Source: CBDDCX01 sp965226925 (GTDB taxonomy: Bacteria > Gemmatimonadota > Gemmatimonadetes > Longimicrobiales > Gaopeijiaceae). Taken from it: a stretch of DNA of 64,000 bases. This document shows, one piece after another, positions 25,763-34,474 of this stretch (its first letter is position 1; each line of letters begins with the position of its first letter). The position numbers and the translations under genes were made by a program. The notes beneath the pieces are model-generated. The model had not been told where the DNA came from, ran no database searches, and was given only the letters and a program-made list of their open reading frames with translations. The stretch spans positions 248,001 through 312,000 of the forward strand of contig CBDDEN010000009.1 of NCBI GenBank assembly GCA_965226925.1, given 5' to 3'.

Positions 25763-27724
25763 ATGTCGCAGGAGCCCAAGAAGAGTCTGGCCAGCGAAGA
25801 GGAAGCCCGGCAGGTCGCCGAGTCCGCAAGGGAGACGGAGTGGGAGAACCGGAGCTTCGCGCGGGGCCTGTTCGACGGTTCGCTCGACCTTGGTGTCGTG
25901 TATCCACCGCCGGAGCCGAGCCCTGAGAGCGAAGCCAGAGCCCGACCTTTCCTGAAGGCGCTCGCAGAGTTCACCATCGCGCACATCGACGGCGATGCCA
26001 TCGATCGTGAGAGCTGGGTTCCCCAGGATGTGCTTGACGGTCTGGCGGAGCTCGGTGCGTTCGGCATCAAGATTCCGCAGGAGTACGGCGGACTTGGGCT
26101 ATCGCAGTACCACTACAACAAGGCCCTCGCGATCGTAGCCAGCCGCTGCGTATCGACGGGCGCATTTCTGTCCGCCCATCAGTCCATCGGCGCCCCACAG
26201 CCGCTCCTGTACTTCGGCACCGAGGAGCAGAAGAAGAAGTACTTGCCGCGCCTCGCCGCTGGGGAGCTGTCGGCCTTCGCCTTGACGGAGATGGACGTGG
26301 GTTCGGACCCTGCCAACCTGGCTACCACCGCGGAGCTGTCCGAAGACGGCGAACACTGGATCCTGAACGGCGAGAAGCTGTGGTGCACCAACGGACCTCG
26401 TGCCGACATCATCGTCGTCATGGCTCGGACTCCGGCGCGCGAGGGGGTAAAAAGCCGAAAGCCCATCAGCGCCTTCATCGTGGAGACGGATTGGGAAGGA
26501 GTCGCGGTCGGACACGTTTGCTCGTTCATGGGCCTCCGCGGACTCTCGAACGGCGTGCTGCACTTCGACAACGTGAAGGTCCCGAAAGACAACCTGCTCT
26601 GGGGGGAGGGCCGGGGGCTCAAGCTGGCTCTCATCACGTTGAACACGGGCCGACTGTCCATTCCTGCCTTCTGCGCGGCGGGAGCCAAAGGTGCGCTCCT
26701 TTCGAGCCGGACCTGGGCAGCCGAGCGCTTCCAATGGGGAGCGCCGGTGGGCAAGCACGACGCCATCGCACAGAAGCTGGGCAGCATGGCCGCCAACACG
26801 TTCGCACTCGACGCCGTCGTCGACCTGACGGCCCGTATGGCCGACGCGAAGAGCTTCGACATTCGCCTCGAGGCCGCCATCGCGAAGATGTGGAACAGCG
26901 AGATCAGCTACGAGGTGATCGATGACGCCGTGCAGATCCGTGGCGGACGAGGATACGAGACGGCGGACTCCCTGCGGGCTCGCGGGGAGCACCCATACCC
27001 CATCGAACGAGCGCTCCGAGACAGCCGGATCAACCTGATTTTCGAGGGATCCAGTGAGATCATGCGCCTCTTCATCGCCCGAGAGGCCGTCGACAGTCAC
27101 CTGAGCGTGGCCGGCGACATGATCAACCCGAAGGCTCCCATGGGGAAGCGCATCGCGGCGTTGTTCCGGGCGGGTCTCCACTACGCGTGGTGGTATCCGA
27201 GCCGCTGGCTCACCTGGGGGCGGTGGCCCCGCTATGCGGAGTTCGGTCCTCTGGCGGGCCACCTGCGGTACGCCCACCGGACCTCGGCGAAGTTGGCGCG
27301 GGCCATCTTCTATGCCATGGTCCGGTTCGGCCCCGGCCTCGAGAGGAGACAAGCGGTTCTCGGCAGAATCGTGGAAATCGGCGCCGAGCTGTTCGTCATG
27401 GTTTCGACCGTGGTACGGGCCCACACCTTGGTGAACGCCAATCCGGCCGATCGGTCACCGTACTCGTTGGCCGACCTCTTCTGCCGGCAGTCCAGAGCGC
27501 GCATTCGAGACCGCTTCGATCATCTGTTCTGGAACAACGATGCCGCCACCTACAAGGTGGCACAGCGGACGATGGAAGGGATGTTCGAGTGGGTCGAGGA
27601 GGGACTGGTCAAGGAAGACTGGATCGCGGCCGAGGAACCGGCTGGAGCCCCTCCCCCAGCCCCGTCGGCTCCACCCGTGGAATCAGAGCCGATCGGCTCG
27701 CCGGAGCCGGTCTCGACGACCTAG
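25763..27724 (+). CDS. Acyl-CoA dehydrogenase (long form)
   Basis: This 653-residue flavoprotein has the acyl-CoA dehydrogenase fold: the N-terminal helical part with GIKIPQEYGGLGLS, the middle beta domain with ALTEMDVGSDPANL and NGEKLWCTNG, and the C-terminal helical domain with QIRGGRGYE and IFEGSSEIMRLFIAREA. The usual length is about 380 residues. Here roughly 230 extra residues follow, as in very-long-chain-type enzymes that have a membrane-associating C-terminal domain, and the tail is proline-rich. ATG is preceded by GGGAGA. Fatty acid beta-oxidation is the likely pathway. Confidence 0.9.
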   Translation: MSQEPKKSLASEEEARQVAESARETEWENRSFARGLFDGSLDLGVVYPPPEPSPESEARARPFLKALAEFTIAHIDGDAIDRESWVPQDVLDGLAELGAFGIKIPQEYGGLGLSQYHYNKALAIVASRCVSTGAFLSAHQSIGAPQPLLYFGTEEQKKKYLPRLAAGELSAFALTEMDVGSDPANLATTAELSEDGEHWILNGEKLWCTNGPRADIIVVMARTPAREGVKSRKPISAFIVETDWEGVAVGHVCSFMGLRGLSNGVLHFDNVKVPKDNLLWGEGRGLKLALITLNTGRLSIPAFCAAGAKGALLSSRTWAAERFQWGAPVGKHDAIAQKLGSMAANTFALDAVVDLTARMADAKSFDIRLEAAIAKMWNSEISYEVIDDAVQIRGGRGYETADSLRARGEHPYPIERALRDSRINLIFEGSSEIMRLFIAREAVDSHLSVAGDMINPKAPMGKRIAALFRAGLHYAWWYPSRWLTWGRWPRYAEFGPLAGHLRYAHRTSAKLARAIFYAMVRFGPGLERRQAVLGRIVEIGAELFVMVSTVVRAHTLVNANPADRSPYSLADLFCRQSRARIRDRFDHLFWNNDAATYKVAQRTMEGMFEWVEEGLVKEDWIAAEEPAGAPPPAPSAPPVESEPIGSPEPVSTT

Positions 27725-27806
27725 CAACCTCCCGACGACGACCCGCGGACGGCTGCCAAAGAAGCACGGCGGGTCGCGGTCCGGAGCTCCCGGGGCCGCC
27801 TCGACC

Positions 27807-29582
27807 TCAGAACGCCACGGCGTCGCGGGATTGTCGCCGGTAGAGACGGCCGTAGACGTCGCTCCCCTCCAGGAGCTCCCGGTGCGTTCCCTGATCGACG
27901 ATGACGCCCTGGTCGAGCACCAGGATCCGGTCCGCACGTATCACCGTCGACAACCGGTGAGCGATGACCAGCGTGGTCAGCCCCTCCATGAGGTGTTCGA
28001 GAGCGTCCTGGACCAACGCCTCGCTCTCCGAGTCCAGGCTACTCGACGCCTCGTCGAGGATGAGGACCCTGGGACGCTCCAAAATGACGCGGGCGATGGC
28101 CACGCGTTGGCGCTGACCCGCACTCAGCGTGACGCCACGCTCACCCACCACCTGGTCGATCCCATCGGGCAGCCCGGCGATGAACTCGCTGGCGTGGGCC
28201 GCCCGGGCCGCCTCTTCGATCTCCCGCTCGGTAGCCTGGAGATTACCGTACATCATGTTCTCGCGGATCGTACCCGCGAACAACATCGGTTCCTGAGGAA
28301 CGATGCCGATCTCGCTCCTGAGCTCGTGGAGCGATACCTCGCGCACATCCACACCGTCAAACGACACCGAACCCTCCTCGACATCGAAGAAACGCGGCAT
28401 CAAGGAGGCCAGCGTGCTCTTGCCGGCCCCCGAACTGCCCACCAGGGCCACGGTCTCGCCCTCGCCCAGCTCCAGCTCGATCCCGTCCAGGACTCGCGGC
28501 AGGTCCGGTCCGTAGCGGAACGTGACCCCCTCGTATCGCACCACCCCTCGGGTGGGACGGGGGAGTGGCTTCGGCTCCGCAGGTGACTCGATGGCCACCG
28601 GGTGATCAAGGAGCTGGAAGATGCGCTTGGCCGCTCCTGCAGCCTCCTGGAGATTCCCCCAGAATCCAGCCAGGGACGCGATCGCCCCGGAGATGGTCAC
28701 GGCGTAAAGCAGGAAGGCCACCAGCGTTCCTGGAGTGAGCGCCCCCGCCAGAACGAGCCGTCCCCCTTCCCACAGCACGACGACGATGGCCCCGAACGCG
28801 GCGAACGTAATGGCGCCGGTGAGGCTCGCGCGGGCGACGGCCCGCCGGAGACCTTCGTCACGGGCGCGGTCGACCTCCGCCCCGTAGGCCTGCGCCTCGT
28901 ACTCCTCTCGGGTAAAGCTCTGGACCGTCCGAATCTGCGTGAACACCTGCTCGGCGCGTGACACTGCGTCCGCCAGGCGATCCTGGATGCGCGTGCTCAA
29001 CCTTCGAACCCGGCGACCGAAGAACCAGCCGACCAACGCAGCGAAGGGAATCGCCGTCAGGGTCACGAGGGTCAACTGCGGGTGCGTGATGGTGACGAGC
29101 ACCAAAGCACCGACCAGGAAGATGCCCTGGCGGATGATCTCCGGAAGGCCGAACCGCAACACGCCCTGAATGAGCCCCGAGTCCGACGCGAGACGCGATG
29201 TCAGCCCACCGACACGCCTGGAAGCGAAGAAGCCCGGAGGCTGATAGACCAGAGAGTCGAAAAGGTCGCGCCTGAGATCGGCCACGACCCGCTCGGAGAC
29301 CGCGGCGGTCAGGTAGCTCTGGCTGAAATTGACCACGGCTTGGGCAGCGAATAGCGCCAGCAGACCCAGGGCGATCCGATTGAGAAGACCGGTATCGTTG
29401 GCGAGGAATGCGGCGTCCAGCAGCTCACGGACGATGAGCGGAAACGCAAGGCCCACACCGGTGCTCAAGAGCATGAGCACCCCGGCGGTAATCAGGGAGA
29501 CGCGATAAGGCCGAAGCCGGGGCGCCAGGCGCCGCAGGAAGCCCACGGCCCTCCTCGGGCTCAGTCGCTCTTTTGGCACCAC
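27807..29582 (-). CDS. MsbA-like ABC exporter (fused membrane and ATPase domains)
   Basis: This 591-residue half-transporter has a six-helix exporter domain (about 25-330) followed by an ATPase domain with Walker A GSSGAGKSTLA, signature LSAGQRQRVAIAR, Walker B RVLILDEASSSLD and the switch His in IAHRLSTV. It acts as a homodimer in the inner membrane. Lipid, lipid A precursor or drug export are all possible for this subfamily. The start is GTG at 29582. It is convergent with the acyl-CoA dehydrogenase and divergent from ctaA. The 82-base gap on its 3' side holds a GACCCGC/GCGGGTC inverted repeat that may act as a weak terminator. Confidence 0.92.
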   Translation of the reverse strand: MVPKERLSPRRAVGFLRRLAPRLRPYRVSLITAGVLMLLSTGVGLAFPLIVRELLDAAFLANDTGLLNRIALGLLALFAAQAVVNFSQSYLTAAVSERVVADLRRDLFDSLVYQPPGFFASRRVGGLTSRLASDSGLIQGVLRFGLPEIIRQGIFLVGALVLVTITHPQLTLVTLTAIPFAALVGWFFGRRVRRLSTRIQDRLADAVSRAEQVFTQIRTVQSFTREEYEAQAYGAEVDRARDEGLRRAVARASLTGAITFAAFGAIVVVLWEGGRLVLAGALTPGTLVAFLLYAVTISGAIASLAGFWGNLQEAAGAAKRIFQLLDHPVAIESPAEPKPLPRPTRGVVRYEGVTFRYGPDLPRVLDGIELELGEGETVALVGSSGAGKSTLASLMPRFFDVEEGSVSFDGVDVREVSLHELRSEIGIVPQEPMLFAGTIRENMMYGNLQATEREIEEAARAAHASEFIAGLPDGIDQVVGERGVTLSAGQRQRVAIARVILERPRVLILDEASSSLDSESEALVQDALEHLMEGLTTLVIAHRLSTVIRADRILVLDQGVIVDQGTHRELLEGSDVYGRLYRRQSRDAVAF

Positions 29583-29677
29583 CGAGTCGTCCCCTCGTCT
29601 ATTGGATCCATGAACGTACCCATAAATTACGCCTTCCGGGACTGATCCCCGGGCAATGATATGAACGAGGATCCGGA

Positions 29678-30625
29678 ATGAACACCGCGCACCACCATAG
29701 AGGGTTCTACATCACCACGATCTGGACACTGGGCCTCCTCTTCCTCGGAAGCGTCGTCCACGCCACCGAATCGAGCCTCGCTTGCCCGGACTGGCCCACC
29801 TGCTACGGTACCATGGTGCCCGAGATGACGGGCGGGGTCTTCTGGGAGCACCTGCATCGCCTGGTCGCGGGAGGCTTAGTGCTCATCTTCGCCGCGGCCA
29901 CTTACATGTCGTGGAAGCCCGAGGCGGAACGGCCCTCCCTCCGAAAGTGGGCTCTCGCGGGCATCGCGCTCCTTCTCGTTCAGAGCGTCTTCGGTGGCCT
30001 CACGGTCCTCATGCAGCTCCCGGACGCCGTTTCGACCACGCATCTGGCGCTCGCATTCCTCTTCCTGGCACTCTCCACAGGCCTGACGGTGGTGACCTCC
30101 CCTCGCTGGACCTCGGGCGAGGGACCGCCGCAGGGGCTCGTGGGTCTCCGGAACATCGCGCTCGTCGGAGCGGGCCTCACCTTCCTGCAGTCGGTGCTCG
30201 GGGCGGCCGTAAGGCACATGGACGCCGGTCTCGTATGTCCGGACGTCCCGCTTTGCTTGGGCCAGTGGATTCCGCCTCTACAGACTGCCACCGTGGCCGT
30301 CCACTTCGCGCACAGGGTCGTGGGCATCCTGCTGTTGGTGGCCCTTGCAATTCTGACGGTGCGGGCCGCGAGGGAGCTCGGACCCTCCGTGGCCAGAACG
30401 CTCGCCCTGTCCGCCGGGGCGCTGGTGGTCGTTCAGGTGACGCTGGGGTTCCTGTCGGTGTACCTGCGGCTGGCGGCCATTCCCGTGTCGCTCCACACGT
30501 TGCTGGCGGCCACCATTCTGACCGTCACGGTGGCTGTGGCGGTGATGACGTGGACTCCCGAGAGACGCAGCGCAGGCACTGGCGGCGTTGAAGCAGGAAG
30601 CGAAGCCGTAGCGCCCGGGACCTGA
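29678..30625 (+). CDS. ctaA: Heme A synthase (COX15/CtaA)
   Basis: This 315-residue membrane protein has eight predicted helices. It carries the family's heme-ligand histidines in FWEHLHRLVAGG, STTHLALAF and HFAHRVVG, and two cysteine pairs in SLACPDWPTCYG and GLVCPDVPLCLGQW, which are typical of bacterial CtaA. It oxidises heme O to heme A for an aa3-type terminal oxidase, so the organism likely respires aerobically. GAGGA lies upstream of the ATG. The rest of the oxidase genes are not in this window. Confidence 0.93.
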   Translation: MNTAHHHRGFYITTIWTLGLLFLGSVVHATESSLACPDWPTCYGTMVPEMTGGVFWEHLHRLVAGGLVLIFAAATYMSWKPEAERPSLRKWALAGIALLLVQSVFGGLTVLMQLPDAVSTTHLALAFLFLALSTGLTVVTSPRWTSGEGPPQGLVGLRNIALVGAGLTFLQSVLGAAVRHMDAGLVCPDVPLCLGQWIPPLQTATVAVHFAHRVVGILLLVALAILTVRAARELGPSVARTLALSAGALVVVQVTLGFLSVYLRLAAIPVSLHTLLAATILTVTVAVAVMTWTPERRSAGTGGVEAGSEAVAPGT

Positions 30626-30676
30626 GCCGCACTGGAGCGCTCGGCTCCCGACCGGTCGAGCACTCGGCGCCGCGGA

Positions 30677-31426
30677 TCAGGCCAGCGGAACGGCGATCTC
30701 CACTTCGGCACCCCCCGCGGGGCGGTTCCGCAGATGGATGCGTCCGGCTTGAAGCTCCACGGCCCGCCGTGCGTGCGAGAGGCCAAGACCCAACCCGTCC
30801 TCGCTTGTCGTGTAGAAGGGGTCGTACGCCTTCGACAGCGCCTCCGCGGTGAAGCCCGGTCCGTCGTCCTGCACCAGCACCCGACCCCACTCCGCGTCGC
30901 TCGAGACCGTCACCACGACTCCCTTGCCCTCACCGAACACCGCGGCGTTGTGGAGGATGAGGTAGAGCGCGTCCAGCAGGGCGTCGGCATTCACGTGGAC
31001 CTGAACGGGACCCGTGGCGGATACTCGCACCGAGAGGTCCCAATCGGCTTCGAAGTCGCGCACTGCCTCCTTCGCGAGTCGCAGCAAGTCGTCCTCATCC
31101 GTCTCGCCCGACGGATCCTCGAGGAAGAAGTGCAGATCGTCCACGGCCGCCACCGCCTGCTCGGCGGCCTTCCTGAGCGAGAGCCTCCGGTCCTTGAACG
31201 CCGCCGCCAACGGAGCGTCCACGTTCTCGCGTAGGTAACCTCCGATGCGTGAGAGGGCGAGGCTGAAGGCCTCGTCCGAACCGCTACCTCCCGAGGCGGC
31301 GGATGCGGATCTGTGCCCGCCACCAGGGGGGCTCCCCTTCGACCGACTCGAGCTTCTACCTACGAAGAACCCCACCAAAGCCGCCACCAGGGCAGCGATC
31401 ACCGATACCGCCGACAACCCGTCCAT
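30677..31426 (-). CDS. Membrane-anchored histidine-kinase-like ATPase
   Basis: This 249-residue protein has one N-terminal helix (ALVAALVGFFVG), a Ser/Gly-rich linker, a short helical region (about 50-110) and a HATPase_c domain. The N-box is in LILHNAAVFG, G1 is VQDDGPGF, and the G2 region is GLGLGLSHARRAVELQ. A standard HisKA phosphorylated His (HExxPL) is not present, and no response regulator is adjacent. It may be a hybrid partner, a degenerate kinase or a DHp variant. The upstream V4R-like gene on the same strand, 70 bases away, may be cotranscribed and act as the sensor. Confidence 0.78.
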   Translation of the reverse strand: MDGLSAVSVIAALVAALVGFFVGRSSSRSKGSPPGGGHRSASAASGGSGSDEAFSLALSRIGGYLRENVDAPLAAAFKDRRLSLRKAAEQAVAAVDDLHFFLEDPSGETDEDDLLRLAKEAVRDFEADWDLSVRVSATGPVQVHVNADALLDALYLILHNAAVFGEGKGVVVTVSSDAEWGRVLVQDDGPGFTAEALSKAYDPFYTTSEDGLGLGLSHARRAVELQAGRIHLRNRPAGGAEVEIAVPLA

Positions 31427-31496
31427 GTGCCTCCGTAATCAGGCTCGCCGAACCTGCGAGCCCCGTGATGTTCCAAGAACCTACGCGGCAGGTCAC

Positions 31497-32174
31497 TCAA
31501 CGATGAGGGACCTGGTCAACCCCTCCCGGAAGCCCCCACCGACAGAACGCGTCGCCACGCGCCTCGCACGCCACATGCGCCACGTTTGGCGCCCCTTGGA
31601 ACGTGGCACCGAGAACGGCGGTGCAGAGACCCGACACGATAGCACATGCGTCGCCGCCGGGATCGGCCTGCATGAAGAGTAACGCCCGTCCCTCCATCGT
31701 AAAGCCGCCACGCGCAAAGCCCCCGATGCGCCTCCCGAAGAGGGCCTTGAGCCTACGGCGCACCCGTCGACGGGCCAGGGCCAGCGCCAACCCACGGCGC
31801 ATGAACCGGGACCGACGATCGTTGGACATGTTGGCGAGTCGTTTTCCGCACTCGAAGAGTACCTCCTCGGAGTCGGGCCTCTTGATGACCAGTCCCACCA
31901 GATTCCTGAACTCGGCGTCAGAGATCTTCCGCCCCCGCTTCACCTCGTGCTGGTAGTTGCGGATCTGGCGTCCCACGACATCGCTCAACCCCAACCTGCG
32001 CGGCATCGTGACGGACGTGTCCTCCTCCTCGAATACCTCGGACGGCCGGTCGTACGTTTGAATGACCTCCAGCAAGGTGAGAGCGACCACGGCCGAGACG
32101 CGCGTGCGTCCGTTGTCGGCAGGATCGAGAGTCGGGATGTGGCCCATCGCTGTGGTTTTCGTGGTCGTCGACAT
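31497..32174 (-). CDS. Uncharacterised protein with C-terminal V4R-like domain
   Basis: This 225-residue soluble protein has a helical, charged first half rich in Arg (MRRGLALALARRRVRRRL). Its C-terminal region ends HVACEARGDAFCRWGL, which resembles the end of V4R (4-vinyl-reductase/heme-NO-binding fold) domains where a Cys-x-x-x-Gly-x-x-x-Cys pattern is common. The start could also be the second ATG (MGHIPTLD). It precedes the kinase-like ATPase on the same strand, so a ligand-sensing role is possible. The assignment rests on the C-terminal pattern alone. Confidence 0.6.
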   Translation of the reverse strand: MSTTTKTTAMGHIPTLDPADNGRTRVSAVVALTLLEVIQTYDRPSEVFEEEDTSVTMPRRLGLSDVVGRQIRNYQHEVKRGRKISDAEFRNLVGLVIKRPDSEEVLFECGKRLANMSNDRRSRFMRRGLALALARRRVRRRLKALFGRRIGGFARGGFTMEGRALLFMQADPGGDACAIVSGLCTAVLGATFQGAPNVAHVACEARGDAFCRWGLPGGVDQVPHR

Positions 32175-32549
32175 TCAAGGGAATCGGTACGGGACCCCTC
32201 CAGTACGGGCCGGAGCGTTGGCTGCGGCTAATCTCGCGGAGCATCTGCCACCCGGCAACGTACCCGTTCGCACCGTCCCAATGTGGGCCCGTACCGATAT
32301 GAGAGTGACATCTGTGGGCGCCAACCGTATATAGCGTCACGACCATCGACGATACGGTATTGCATCGCCTACTGGGGCGGTGGAGTGGACGGGAATCGTG
32401 CGGCCACCCTGGGGGGGCTGGTTTCGAGCCGCGACGACCGTTCCTTCATTCGCCCTTTGTCGTTTCCGTTTGTTCCGTCCCCTGGATCCATCTAGCTTGG
32501 GCCCCGACGCCCGCGGCACAGGCTCCCGCACCGATCCGGACCATCACGA
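32175..32549. other. 375-base intergenic region with one inverted repeat
   Basis: No gene is seen here. The region lies between the divergent V4R-like gene and the E1 alpha gene, so it must carry both promoters. An inverted repeat ACCGTAT (32324-32330) and ATACGGT (32352-32358), 21 bases apart, may be an operator or chance. Confidence 0.4.
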
Positions 32550-33668
32550 ATGAAGCGGTACGCAGCATACGACCCGCCGGAATACCTGGAGTGGGCTCCC
32601 GCTCCGGGGGCGGTCGAGGCATATGAGCGTACCGTACTCGATGACGCGGAGCGAGCCGTGATCATCGCCGAGCTGGACGAGGCGAGGATGCTAGCGCTGT
32701 ACCACGACCTTCTGCTCACCCGCCTGCACGACATCGGCCTCAAGCGGTGGGTGCGGCAAGGTGTGCTGTCGAAGGCCTGGCTGGGCACTGGAGAAGAAGC
32801 GGTAACCGTGGGTTCCGTGTCCGCGCTCGATCGGGAACGGGACGTGGTCTGCCCGATGATCCGAAACGCCGGCGCCTGCCACATGATGGCCATGCCCATG
32901 GCCGATCTCTTCAGGGCCTACCTGGCGACATCCGACTCGCCGAGCGGCGGGCGCGACCTCCACGCCGGGGATGTGTCGGAGGGCGTGATACAACCCATCA
33001 GTCACATGGGCACGAGCGTGACGGTCATTGCCGGGGTGGCGCTGGCCTTCAAGCAACGGGGTCAGGATCGGGTCGCTCTGACCTGGGTGGGCGATGGGGC
33101 GACCCGCACCGCGGCATGCCACGAGGGCATGAACTTCGCTGCGGTTCAGGACGTCCCGGCGGTATTCGTGATACAGAACAACCAGGTCGCCTTGGGCACT
33201 CGCCTCGACCAGCACGGCGGCGGGTCGTTGGCGCGCTGGCCGGACATGTACGGGATACCGTCCTGGACCGCCGACGGCAACAACCTGTTGGACGTACTAG
33301 CCGCCACGACACTGGCCGTGCGCTGTTGCAGAAACGGTCAGGGGCCGGCCGTGGTCCTGGCCGAGACCTTCCGAATGGGCGGGCACGCGACCCACGACGA
33401 GGTCGAGGCCCGGGCGACGTTCCCGCCCGAGATGTTCGAAACCTGGGGGAGGCGCGATCCGGTGGGCCTCTTCGAGGAGTTTCTCAAGGACAGCGGAATC
33501 TCCGAGCGGAAGTTGATCTCGATTGAGGAAGGGGCGGTGGCTCTGGTAGATGCCGCCGCTGAGGAGGCTCTGGCCTCGAGGCAAGCACCCGCGGACCCGG
33601 AAAAGACGTTGTACATTGAGTTTCTGGAGGGCACGCGGCCGACCGCCCTCGCGCGCCGGCCGGTTTGA
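32550..33668 (+). CDS. Thiamine-dependent 2-oxoacid dehydrogenase E1 alpha (pyruvate or branched-chain)
   Basis: This 372-residue protein matches the alpha subunit of alpha2beta2-type E1 enzymes. It has the TPP-binding motif WVGDGATRTAACHEGMNFAA ending in NN of IQNNQVALG, and the phosphorylation-loop-like GGHATHDEVEARATFP. The order YHDLLLTRLHDIG at the N terminus is standard. Pyruvate, branched-chain 2-oxoacids or acetoin are all possible substrates. The beta subunit that normally follows immediately is absent; the next gene is a sigma factor behind a Fur-like site. The partner must be encoded elsewhere. Confidence 0.88.
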   Translation: MKRYAAYDPPEYLEWAPAPGAVEAYERTVLDDAERAVIIAELDEARMLALYHDLLLTRLHDIGLKRWVRQGVLSKAWLGTGEEAVTVGSVSALDRERDVVCPMIRNAGACHMMAMPMADLFRAYLATSDSPSGGRDLHAGDVSEGVIQPISHMGTSVTVIAGVALAFKQRGQDRVALTWVGDGATRTAACHEGMNFAAVQDVPAVFVIQNNQVALGTRLDQHGGGSLARWPDMYGIPSWTADGNNLLDVLAATTLAVRCCRNGQGPAVVLAETFRMGGHATHDEVEARATFPPEMFETWGRRDPVGLFEEFLKDSGISERKLISIEEGAVALVDAAAEEALASRQAPADPEKTLYIEFLEGTRPTALARRPV

Positions 33669-33736
33669 CGACACATTCGCTCAACCGGCGGACCCTTGAA
33701 GGTGAGTCCCCGAGGGGGCATATTTCAAACTGAAAG

Positions 33737-33751
33737 TGAGAATCATTATTG
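33737..33751. promoter_or_regulatory. Fur-box-like site upstream of the ECF sigma factor
   Basis: TGAGAATCATTATTG matches the 7-1-7 Fur pattern TGATAATnATTATCA at 11 of 14 positions. Over the 19-base version of the consensus (33732-33750) it matches at about 15 positions. It lies 66 bases upstream of the sigma factor start, and the local sequence is AT-rich compared with its surroundings. Confidence 0.65.
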
Positions 33752-33816
33752 ATGATCGACACCACTCGTCGACGCCGAGGATCCTCACGGGCGGCCGTAC
33801 CTCACTGAAATAGCGC

Positions 33817-34449
33817 ATGGTAAAGCCGAATATGACTGAGCAATTCGCGATCTGCGTCTCGGAGGAGCCACTCTCCGAGTTGAGTGACGAGGACCTCGTC
33901 ACGGCTCACTTACAGGGTCGAAAGGGCGCTTTCGAGGCCCTCTACGAGCGCTATCACGACCGCCTGGTCCACTTCGTGGCGCGAAAAACGGGGGACAGCG
34001 ACAGGGCCCAGGATCTCGTTCAGGAAGCGTTCATTCGCGTGACTCGGCATCTGCACCGATTCGACACGACGAAGAAGTTCTCCACGTGGGTGTACACCAT
34101 CGCAAGCAACCTCTCCAAGAACGAACTGCGTAACCGGTCCCGGAGCCCTCTCATCCTCTTCCAGCGGCTCACCGGAAACTGGGACGACGACCATCGACCC
34201 TTGCAGTTCGAGGACTTCCGGATGAGGCCCGACGATCTCTACAGAAAGCGCTACCTCAGGCGTCTCGTCGAGGACACGGTGGAGGAGCTCCCCGAGCATC
34301 ACCGGTTGGTGTTCAGGCTAAGGGAGCTCGACGGAAAGAGCTACGAGGAAATCGCCGAGATTACCGGGGTAAACCTCGGAACCGTGAAGAGCCGCCTGCA
34401 TCGCGCCAGGAACTCGTTCGCACAGCGAATAGAGCCCTTCCTCAATTAG
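33817..34449 (+). CDS. ECF-type RNA polymerase sigma factor
   Basis: This 210-residue sigma-70 family protein has only regions 2 and 4. Region 2 includes DLVQEAFIRVTRHLHRFD and KFSTWVYTIASNLSKNEL; region 4 includes LPEHHRLVFRLRELDG and SYEEIAEITGVNLGTVKSR. An acidic linker (LTGNWDDDHRP) joins them. The start may be ATG 33817 or ATG 33832. No anti-sigma gene is adjacent. The next gene, 25 bases on, encodes a PspA-like coiled-coil protein, so the sigma factor may be tied to envelope stress. The Fur-like site upstream suggests iron-dependent expression. Confidence 0.9.
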   Translation: MVKPNMTEQFAICVSEEPLSELSDEDLVTAHLQGRKGAFEALYERYHDRLVHFVARKTGDSDRAQDLVQEAFIRVTRHLHRFDTTKKFSTWVYTIASNLSKNELRNRSRSPLILFQRLTGNWDDDHRPLQFEDFRMRPDDLYRKRYLRRLVEDTVEELPEHHRLVFRLRELDGKSYEEIAEITGVNLGTVKSRLHRARNSFAQRIEPFLN

Positions 34450-34474
34450 GCTCGATGGCTCACAATTAAGGACT

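Noticed and set aside
26099..27424. Long reverse frame (441 codons) opposite the acyl-CoA dehydrogenase
   Set aside because: No recognisable motifs; the forward strand encodes a well-conserved enzyme.
32324..32358. ACCGTAT/ATACGGT inverted repeat as a firm operator
   Set aside because: A 7-bp repeat with a 21-base spacer can occur by chance; it is noted only in the intergenic entry.
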